Shown: positions 42,878 through 49,785 of the stretch, piece by piece
Layout: the number at the start of each line of letters is the position of its first letter
Numbering within the stretch: position 1 is the stretch's first letter
NCBI RefSeq assembly: GCF_017303275.1
Contig: NZ_JAFKOJ010000016.1
Location: 1 to 62,813, forward strand
Direction of reading: 5' to 3'
Source of the DNA: Bacillus sp. NTK034
GTDB taxonomy: Bacteria; Bacillota; Bacilli; Bacillales; Cytobacillaceae
Length of the DNA: 62,813 nt
Program-made: the position numbers and the translations under genes
Notes under the pieces: generated by a model
The model's database searches: none
The model's input: only the letters and a program-made list of their open reading frames with translations
What the model was told of the DNA's origin: nothing

Positions 42878-44398
42878 TCACTCTTTAACAGCCGCTTCTT
42901 CACCTGTTTGATTTTCATGATGGGGTTTCACTCTTTTAATAAAGAAAGCAAGGATGAGTGCAATCACCGCAATCAATGCAGAAATGAAGAAAGTGAAATT
43001 AATGCCATGCAGCATCGCTTCATTCATGATTTGCTGCTGCATGTCAGCTGCGGCCTGTGCAGATGGCTGAGCTGCACTGGCACTCATATTGGCCAGTGTG
43101 TCAGCAGCCAATTCCTCCGCTTTTTCTTTCGTGCGGTTGTTCATGACGGTAATCAGCAGCGCGGAGCCAATGGCGCCGGATACCTGCTGCAGTGTATTAT
43201 TCATAGCGGTTCCGTGCGGATTATTTATCGCCGGCAGCTGATTCAATCCATTGGTCATGACAGGCATCATAACCATTGACATCCCGAACATCCGAAAGGT
43301 ATACAGCAGAACAAGGGTAGAATAGGCCGTATTCATGCCGATTCTGCTGAAGTAATAAGATGTTACAACGGTAATGGTCAGCCCAATCACCGCCAAAACT
43401 CTCGCCCCATACTTATCAAAGAGTTTCCCTGTAATGGGAGACATGATTCCCATGACAATTGCTCCCGGAAGCATTAATAGACCCGAGTCCATTGGTGAAA
43501 TTCCGCGGATGGTCTGTACATAGATGGGCATCAAAATCATCGCTGAAAACATGGCGACAGCTATCACGATTGAAATGGCCGAGGACAGGGCAAACATTGG
43601 ATATTTGTAGATGCGAAATTCAAGCATAGGATCATCCATCCGAAGCTGACGGAGTACAAAGGTAATTAAAGCCAGTGCCCCAATCACAATCGTGCCGTAC
43701 ACGAGAGGACTATCCCATCCTTTTTCTCCTGCTGAACTAAAGCCATAAAGCAAGCCGCCAAATCCGATGCTTGATAATACCAATGAGATGACATCAAGCT
43801 TAATCGCTCTCTGCGGTGTAATATCTTTTAATTTAAAGACTGCAAAGGCGACGGTTAAGAGAGCAATTGGCAGAACAAGGTCAAATAACATTCTCCAGCT
43901 GTAATGTTCAATCAGCCATCCGGAAAGAGTCGGCCCAATCGCTGGTGCTGTGATCATGACAAGACCAAACATCCCCATTGCTGCCCCTCTTTTTTCAACC
44001 GGAAATGCGGTAAGCATGACATTCATTAATAATGGCATCATAATAGCTGATCCTGAAGCCTGAATCATCCGCGCCCCTAATAACACACCAAATGCAGGCG
44101 AAATACTGGCCAGGAATGTTCCCAAAGTAAACAGTGACATGGCTGTAATGAATAATTTCTTATCGGAGAATCGCTGAATAAAGAATGCACTCGCCGGTAT
44201 TAAAATCCCGTTAATAAGCATATAGCCTGTAGACAGCCATTGTACGGCAGTTGCATTCACATCGAATTCTTCCATAATGGATGGGAGGGCAACGTTCAGC
44301 AATGTTTCATTCAATATCGCTACAAAAGCCCCGATAAATAAAATGGCGATCATGCCATATGGCGGTTTGTTTTGAACCGAATTGGTTTCCTGCGACAT
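42878..44398 (-). CDS. MFS multidrug efflux pump, DHA2 family (LmrB/EmrB-like)
   Basis: The 506-residue protein has 14 membrane helices, the helix-1 motif LNETLLNVALPSIMEEF and the motif-C antiport segment GLVMITAPAIGPTLSGWLI. It exports drugs in exchange for protons. No regulator is adjacent; HelD lies upstream on the same strand with a 62-base gap. Confidence 0.9.
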   Translation of the reverse strand: MSQETNSVQNKPPYGMIAILFIGAFVAILNETLLNVALPSIMEEFDVNATAVQWLSTGYMLINGILIPASAFFIQRFSDKKLFITAMSLFTLGTFLASISPAFGVLLGARMIQASGSAIMMPLLMNVMLTAFPVEKRGAAMGMFGLVMITAPAIGPTLSGWLIEHYSWRMLFDLVLPIALLTVAFAVFKLKDITPQRAIKLDVISLVLSSIGFGGLLYGFSSAGEKGWDSPLVYGTIVIGALALITFVLRQLRMDDPMLEFRIYKYPMFALSSAISIVIAVAMFSAMILMPIYVQTIRGISPMDSGLLMLPGAIVMGIMSPITGKLFDKYGARVLAVIGLTITVVTSYYFSRIGMNTAYSTLVLLYTFRMFGMSMVMMPVMTNGLNQLPAINNPHGTAMNNTLQQVSGAIGSALLITVMNNRTKEKAEELAADTLANMSASAAQPSAQAAADMQQQIMNEAMLHGINFTFFISALIAVIALILAFFIKRVKPHHENQTGEEAAVKE

Positions 44399-44460
44399 AT
44401 TGAATCAATCCTTCTTTCTATGTTAATGATAGATTTGTTTATCGGATACACCCAGCCGGG

Positions 44461-46797
44461 TCAGACCTGGATGAAACCTTCCCGCAAAACGTTTTGCAAA
44501 AACGGGCTCGGTTCCCCTGCGCTGTAGAGCTGCAAATCATGCATAGCTCTTGTGCAGGCGGTGTAGAATACTCGGCGCAGGCTTTCATCACCATAGACAT
44601 GCTCGGATGCATCATAAATGATGACGGCATCAAATTCGATGCCCTTGGATAAATACGAAGGTACGACAACCACTCCTTGTTCATATTCAGTCGAGTTGCT
44701 TTTCAAGAGTTTAATTCCATCGATGCCGGACAGGGCCTCATATGCACGCAAACTTTCTTCAGCCGATTTGCATATAATCGCAATACTTTTAAACCCTTGG
44801 CTTCGCAAATCCGCGACTTTAGACGCGATGCAGCTTTGCAGCTCCTCGTGACCTGCTATTTGCTTCAGCTCGGGCCGATTGCCGCTGCGGTCAAAAGGGA
44901 TGATCCTTTCGCCGTTTGGAACGAGTCTTCGCGTAAATTCAATGATCGGCTTTGTGGAGCGGTAGCTTCTTGCTATATTGATCACTTCTGTTTCATCCGG
45001 TCCGTAAAGGCCCATAAGCGGTTGAAAATCAGCCATATCGCTGGCATGGGCAAATATCGCCTGATTAAAGTCGCCGAGTACCGTCATCTTTGCGGCAGGA
45101 AACAGGCGCTTCAGAAACTCAAATTGAAAAGGCGAGTAATCCTGCGCCTCATCAACGACGATGTGTTTTATCGAACTGTTCGTCTGAAAGCCTTGAATCT
45201 GCTCCTTCAAATATAAAAACGGAGTAGCATCTTCATAAAGCAGGTGACCTTCATCCAGCATTGCCACCGTCGCCTGGCAAATATCTGCCCATTCCACTGG
45301 TGTCTCGACCTCTGACCATTGTTTGATCTGCAGGGAATCAGCAAAAATCTGTTTGTATAATCCCTTAAAATCGACAAAACTCAACGCCCGGATTCGTTTT
45401 CGCAGCGGCTTCAGCTTTTTCCGGACAATCAAGCGGGCTAACGCTTCAGGCTCAATTTCATAATCATGAATCGAATCTTCTTTAAAGCCGCGTTTTTTCG
45501 CGAGATAGGCATGTGCCTGATGATATTCCTCATTGCTGAGCAGCTCGATCTCCTCCTGTACCCACGGCTTATTCCGTTCCCCCTTTTCAGCTTCATTGAT
45601 TCTCTTAATGAGCCAATCCATTAGCTTTTCAAGCCTATTATGAAAGCGGAGTGACGTGTCGCTGCTATAAAACCTCTCTCCCATTTGCTGCGCGGAGACA
45701 ATCGGCTTTCCTCTGAAATTTATGTCCTTAAATAGCATTCCCGATAACTCCAGCGACTTCATGTATGCGTGGATTGCCTCAAAAAAGCGGGCAGATGCTT
45801 TGAATTGAATGCCCGCAACCCTTGCCCTGTAAGAAGGGGTATGGTCTGCAGTTAACACGTATTCCAGCTGCCCGTATGGATTTTCAACCTCGAACTCTTT
45901 ACTCAGCCGATGGTCCAAATATTCCTGGAAGGTGACCTGCTGCATATTCTCTTCACCGAGTTCCGGCAGCACATTGGATACATAACTGTTAAACATTGTA
46001 TTTGGCGAGAACAAAATAATTTGCTCCGCATTCAGATTATCCCGATCCTTGTACAGCAAATAAGCAATCCGCTGCAGGGCCGCCGAGGTCTTGCCGCTGC
46101 CGGCCGCACCGTGAACAATGAGCAGCCTTCCGCGATCATGACGGATGATGCGGTTTTGATCCTGTTGAATGGTAGCTACTATATTGTGCATATGTTTATC
46201 AGTACCCTTTCCCAGAACCTCCTGCAGGATCTCATCGCCAATGGTGAGACTTGTATCGAACATGGACTGCAGAACGCCGCCGCGGATAAGATATTGCCAC
46301 TTCTTCTCCAATGTGCCCTGGATTGTGCCGACGGGTGTTTCATACTTGGCCGGACCGGGCTGGTAATCGTAGTAGACACTCGAGATCGGCGCCCTCCAAT
46401 CGTAAATAAGGAAGTTTTCGCCGCTGTCATCCCTCAGTGAGCTGATGCCAATATAGATTTGTTCTTGATCCGATGAACCTTCTTCCATAAAATCAATCCG
46501 GCCGAAGTATGGAACCTCCTCCATCCGGCGCAGCGTGGACAAGCGCTTGGATGCATGTCTGTGGGTGCTTTGGCTGACCGAAAGAGCCTGAGCCTCCTGC
46601 CTCAACCCGATGATGGTTTCCAGGTAATCATCGAAGGTATCAATATTCACCTTAACTTCATCCCAAAAGTGTTTGCGGATATGAACCACTTCGTTTTTTC
46701 TCCTGGAGGTTTCTTCTTCCAATCTGCTGACTTCCTCCGCAATTGTCCCCATTACACTGTCCAATCGGTTTTGCTCCTGCTGAAGTTTCGAATTCAT
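44461..46797 (-). CDS. helD: HelD-type RNA polymerase recycling ATPase
   Basis: The 778-residue superfamily 1 helicase-like protein begins with a long coiled coil (about 1-75) that reaches into RNA polymerase channels, followed by a YFGRIDF-containing domain, Walker A HGAAGSGKTSAALQR (about residue 230), IVVDEAQDYSPFQ (Walker B), SYRSTKPI and a late TACTRAMHDL motif. HelD frees stalled polymerase from DNA and can give rifamycin tolerance. Start choice: AAGGAGTG precedes ATG 46797. Confidence 0.92.
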   Translation of the reverse strand: MNSKLQQEQNRLDSVMGTIAEEVSRLEEETSRRKNEVVHIRKHFWDEVKVNIDTFDDYLETIIGLRQEAQALSVSQSTHRHASKRLSTLRRMEEVPYFGRIDFMEEGSSDQEQIYIGISSLRDDSGENFLIYDWRAPISSVYYDYQPGPAKYETPVGTIQGTLEKKWQYLIRGGVLQSMFDTSLTIGDEILQEVLGKGTDKHMHNIVATIQQDQNRIIRHDRGRLLIVHGAAGSGKTSAALQRIAYLLYKDRDNLNAEQIILFSPNTMFNSYVSNVLPELGEENMQQVTFQEYLDHRLSKEFEVENPYGQLEYVLTADHTPSYRARVAGIQFKASARFFEAIHAYMKSLELSGMLFKDINFRGKPIVSAQQMGERFYSSDTSLRFHNRLEKLMDWLIKRINEAEKGERNKPWVQEEIELLSNEEYHQAHAYLAKKRGFKEDSIHDYEIEPEALARLIVRKKLKPLRKRIRALSFVDFKGLYKQIFADSLQIKQWSEVETPVEWADICQATVAMLDEGHLLYEDATPFLYLKEQIQGFQTNSSIKHIVVDEAQDYSPFQFEFLKRLFPAAKMTVLGDFNQAIFAHASDMADFQPLMGLYGPDETEVINIARSYRSTKPIIEFTRRLVPNGERIIPFDRSGNRPELKQIAGHEELQSCIASKVADLRSQGFKSIAIICKSAEESLRAYEALSGIDGIKLLKSNSTEYEQGVVVVPSYLSKGIEFDAVIIYDASEHVYGDESLRRVFYTACTRAMHDLQLYSAGEPSPFLQNVLREGFIQV

Positions 46798-46831
46798 AGC
46801 AAACACTCCTTAAAAAAATTTATAAAAAGGG

Positions 46832-47020
46832 TTGACAAACGAAACGATTGCATTATATAATTAAGATAGGGAAAATATATTTATTTTTTATTACATAATG
46901 CGCATCTATATAAATTTACCACAGGGCTTCATTTTTTTCAATGGTATTTACTTAATTCTTTGATTGTCTATTTCCACAGAGCCGTGTTTAACGTTTCCAA
47001 TGTTAAATACGGCTCTTTTT
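46832..47020 (+). ncRNA. Candidate small RNA: promoter and terminator without ORF
   Basis: TTGACA at 46832-46837 and TATAAT at 46856-46861 with an 18-base spacer form a perfect sigma-A promoter on the plus strand. About 115 bases on, AGAGCCGTGTTTAAC and GTTAAATACGGCTCT form a strong hairpin ending in TTTTTATT (46978-47020). No ORF with a ribosome site lies between. A transcript of about 150 bases is predicted. Confidence 0.5.
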
Positions 47021-47040
47021 ATTCCTCCCCGTTTTATCGT

Positions 47041-47073
47041 TGAGGTCAGGGGTTCGGGCCCCTTATTCTCCAT
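47041..47073 (+). other. tRNA-3'-end-like fragment
   Basis: AGGGG-TTCGGGC-CCCTT followed by ATTCTCCA has the shape of a T-arm with TTC loop plus a seven-base acceptor strand. No matching 5' half (GGAGAAT) lies upstream. It may be an attachment-site remnant of an integrated element or a chance resemblance. Confidence 0.25.
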
Positions 47074-47127
47074 AAAACAAGAAATCTGCAAGGATTGAAA
47101 AAGGCTGTTAATTCCCCTTTAATTAGA

Positions 47128-47155
47128 CAAAAAAACCTTCATGTTACCATGAAGG
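47128..47155 (-). terminator. Terminator after SRPBCC gene
   Basis: CCTTCATG and CATGAAGG pair perfectly; TTTTTTT follows on the minus strand. Confidence 0.8.
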
Positions 47156-47201
47156 ATAGAATGCTTGGATGGAATTTTTTCTATGGGAAAGAAATATTCT
47201 C

Positions 47202-47681
47202 TTAATATTCCATATTAAATGCTTCACTATAGATTTTACGCAGCTTAGCAGAGTTGTCGTGCCACTTAATTGGTTTACCATTGACGATTTGGACCAATAC
47301 ATCCAGACACCTATGCCATCCTGCCGCGGTATGAACTGCCCATGAATCATCGTTAAAAGTATGGGTAAAGATCATTCGACACCCTTTATCCTCTTCCTGC
47401 AATGAAATGTTTATCAGATCATCAACTTCATGGAAACCAAATAAATATGGCCTTTCTAACTCTGTTATGGTAGCCATATATGTCATTCCCTCACCATCAT
47501 CGAAGGCAATGCTGCCATTCAGTCTGAGATCCATCTCCCCTGTTGCAAAAGGATACCATTGGGAGAAGTAACCGGGATTCGTAATGACATGGAAAACATC
47601 CTCTGGATTATGAGGAAAAAATCGTTCAAATTTTAAAGCATAACGACCTTTTGACCCATGTAATGTCCCATTTTCATTCAT
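47202..47681 (-). CDS. SRPBCC (AHSA1-like) domain protein
   Basis: The 159-residue protein has the START/AHSA1 pattern: LKFERFFPHNPEDVFHVITN, then YFSQWYPFATGEMDLRLNG and TAAGWHRCLDVL at the C-terminal helix. The fold binds hydrophobic ligands in a helix-grip cavity. It lies downstream of an ArsR/SRPBCC pair on the same strand, 156 bases away. The role is unknown. Confidence 0.85.
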   Translation of the reverse strand: MNENGTLHGSKGRYALKFERFFPHNPEDVFHVITNPGYFSQWYPFATGEMDLRLNGSIAFDDGEGMTYMATITELERPYLFGFHEVDDLINISLQEEDKGCRMIFTHTFNDDSWAVHTAAGWHRCLDVLVQIVNGKPIKWHDNSAKLRKIYSEAFNMEY

Positions 47682-47837
47682 CTTTTCATCCTCCTTCTTC
47701 TACTCCTTTAAGTCTTTCTATTCACCACTAAAAAAACAATCATCATATCGTGTTTTTCAGCAATATGATCTGATTGCTGAAATGGATATGTTAGAAGCGC
47801 AAAGACAGTCTTAAACCGGTTATTTAACTTATATTTA

Positions 47838-48164
47838 TTAATCTTCTGCCATACGCTTAATCCAATCTAACTTTCTATCCCAATCCGCAGCTAGATTTTC
47901 CATCCACTCAGCTGTTAAAGACAGTTGCTGTGGGCACACCTTATATCTCACTTCCCTCCCAACACGATTGCTGGATACAAGCTTAGCATCTTTTAAGATT
48001 GTTAAATGTTTAACAACTGCCTGACGAGATACTGTTACCGCAGTTGCTAATGCTGTTGCTGTGGCTTGTCCTCTTAAAGCGATTAGGTCAAGTAACTCTC
48101 GACGTGTGGGGTCTGCTAAGGCGATTAAGACATTTTCGAAATTAGCATTGTCTGCAGTGGCCAA
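47838..48164 (-). CDS. ArsR-family repressor
   Basis: The 109-residue protein has IALADPTRRELLDLIALRG, the helix-turn-helix VSRQAVVKHLTILKDAKLV and a wing. There are no metal-binding Cys pairs, so it belongs to the ArsR branch linked to SRPBCC partners. Start choice: TTG 48164, one base after the upstream SRPBCC stop, with GGAG seven bases before; a longer frame would overlap the upstream gene by 120 bases. It probably regulates its own operon. Confidence 0.85.
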   Translation of the reverse strand: MATADNANFENVLIALADPTRRELLDLIALRGQATATALATAVTVSRQAVVKHLTILKDAKLVSSNRVGREVRYKVCPQQLSLTAEWMENLAADWDRKLDWIKRMAED

Positions 48165-48165
48165 T

Positions 48166-48597
48166 TTATTGCTCCGCACGCTTCCGCAGTACTTCCATTT
48201 GCATCGCCCAGCCATTGACATTACCTTTAAAGAACTTTCTTCGCTCTTGTTCGGATACTGCCAGGCGAGAAAAGCCGCTTTCAACTATTGTAAGTACAGT
48301 TCCCCCATCCTTTGATGTCAATTTGAACTCAACGAGCGTAGAGTTCTCTTCTTTTGGTTCCTCTCCTGGAAATGAACTTGCCCACCGGCATGCAAGATAG
48401 TTTGGCGGTTCTGATTGCTCAATCAACACAGGGAATTGCCCATACTTCGTGTCCGCCACAACCCTTGATCCATCTACCTGAACCTTATCCGGACCAGGTG
48501 CATCACCAACCCACCATGCAGGCTGGCTAATTAACTCCCATACTGCTTGGATAGGTGCGTTAATAAAAATCTCTCTATTAATTTGATCATTATCCAT
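48166..48597 (-). CDS. SRPBCC (AHSA1-like) protein, partner of ArsR
   Basis: The 143-residue protein has REIFINAPIQAVWELISQPAW, YGQFPVLIEQSEPPNYLACR and the C-terminal NVNGWAMQMEVLRKRAEQ. Such genes are commonly the first of an ArsR pair. Start choice: AAAAGGAGG precedes ATG 48597; the longer frame begins inside the operator. It is translationally coupled to the ArsR gene. Confidence 0.87.
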   Translation of the reverse strand: MDNDQINREIFINAPIQAVWELISQPAWWVGDAPGPDKVQVDGSRVVADTKYGQFPVLIEQSEPPNYLACRWASSFPGEEPKEENSTLVEFKLTSKDGGTVLTIVESGFSRLAVSEQERRKFFKGNVNGWAMQMEVLRKRAEQ

Positions 48598-48611
48598 TAG
48601 TACTCCTCCTT

Positions 48612-48812
48612 TTAACAAGTGCAACCAAAGTGTAGCACATATCGCCGCCAATGTGCAACCGAAGCATTGCACATTAGGGTAGTCAGATTCCCTTTCATCT
48701 CACTAATCGCCCAGGGACCTGCAAACCGGGTGGTAATTTCTCTCGGTCCATTTCCAACACATTCTTTACGTATTTCCCGAACCAGCATATTGAATTGATG
48801 TTCAATTGTCAT
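48612..48812 (-). pseudogene. Truncated DUF2294-like gene
   Basis: The first about 43 residues (IEHQFNMLVREIRKECVGNG, then REITTRFAGPWAISEMKGNL) match the start of DUF2294 proteins as I remember them, which are normally 110-120 residues. After about 48685 the sequence becomes the operator region of the SRPBCC/ArsR operon, so the gene appears to have been cut by a rearrangement. Its ATG overlaps the psiE stop (TAATG), so it was the second gene of a psiE operon. Confidence 0.6.
48617..48674. promoter_or_regulatory. Twin ArsR operators before the SRPBCC gene
   Basis: ATGTGCAA-CCGAAGCA-TTGCACAT at 48651-48674 is a perfect eight-base palindrome. A second, imperfect GTGCAAC...TAGCACAT lies at 48619-48640. 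They sit directly upstream of the SRPBCC start, where a repressor would block transcription. Confidence 0.75.
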
Positions 48813-49237
48813 TACGATTCTCCTCTTTCGCCGATTAAAACCAACCTCTTACCTGGTAAAAAATAACTAATCATAAGGACCAACACTACTAAAGATAACC
48901 ACAGATTTTGAATTGGATGATCATTATTCACAATGATAAAACGGATGGTTGCTGTAATTCCTATATAAAGAAGATTCCTTAATGGAAAATGATAATTTTC
49001 CTTAAAATATTCGACAATCATCGAGATAAATCCGAAATACAGGAAAAAAACTAAAACCTTTCCAAGAATATCATGTACATTATAATTTCCAATAAATGCA
49101 TCATTTACAATATGGTAAAGTTCCCTAAAAAGAAAAAAAATGAGGGCACAGCTTAGAATACTCAACGATGAATTTAACATTATCTGATAAAATTTTATTA
49201 ACCAGGTCCCTTTATTCAATCGATCTAATACAGCCAT
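48812..49237 (-). CDS. psiE: PsiE-family phosphate-starvation-inducible protein
   Basis: The 141-residue protein has four membrane helices with the PsiE features FRELYHIVNDAF, YFKENYHFPLRNLLYIGITA and IRFIIV, as in E. coli PsiE. The biochemical role is unknown. The stop overlaps the start of the truncated DUF2294 gene. Confidence 0.88.
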   Translation of the reverse strand: MAVLDRLNKGTWLIKFYQIMLNSSLSILSCALIFFLFRELYHIVNDAFIGNYNVHDILGKVLVFFLYFGFISMIVEYFKENYHFPLRNLLYIGITATIRFIIVNNDHPIQNLWLSLVVLVLMISYFLPGKRLVLIGERGES

Positions 49238-49305
49238 TGTTCCCCTCCATCGTTACTAATCCTATTTTATTTTTAATTTAATTTAGACAGTGGAGTCACG
49301 GAGGT

Positions 49306-49785
49306 CTATTCCTTCATTCCCTCTCCAAGCCCTTTCAAAAAGTTGATGCCGAATCCCATGGCACGGTTCACATCAGGATCCTTCACAAGTTTTATTAAAT
49401 CAAATAGACCTACTTTTTGATTCTGCTGAAGTCCTTCTTCTGCTTTTTGAAGACCTTTAGATAAGCCTTCCATCAATATTTTCGTCGTTTCAGGATTTAG
49501 CTCCGTCAACAGTCCTGCTGCAGCCATTCCATTATTAATGGCGTTGGTGACAGGCGGCCGCAGCATTTGCCCAACCGCAATCTTAGCGATTTTTTCCTTT
49601 GCTTCAACTAAACTAGTAACGGCTTCCAGGATTCCACTCTCATGAAGCTCTTGGAGCAGTTTTATTGCTTCCTGTATGCCATCCGCATTTTGCGTTAAGT
49701 CTCTCAGCATTTTTTCAAGAGCCTGGCCTTGCATATCTTTTTCATTTAATATTGGTTCAGCGACTTTGTATATCGGTTTCGCCAT
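49306..49785 (-). CDS. DUF1641 protein associated with formate dehydrogenase (YrhD/YjgD-like)
   Basis: The 159-residue helical protein has LQELHESGILEAVTSLVEAKE and GFGINFLKGLG, the DUF1641 signature segment at the C-terminus. It begins at the last base of the fdhF stop region, as with B. subtilis yrhD or yjgD after the formate dehydrogenase gene. It may help assemble or anchor the enzyme. Confidence 0.88.
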   Translation of the reverse strand: MAKPIYKVAEPILNEKDMQGQALEKMLRDLTQNADGIQEAIKLLQELHESGILEAVTSLVEAKEKIAKIAVGQMLRPPVTNAINNGMAAAGLLTELNPETTKILMEGLSKGLQKAEEGLQQNQKVGLFDLIKLVKDPDVNRAMGFGINFLKGLGEGMKE

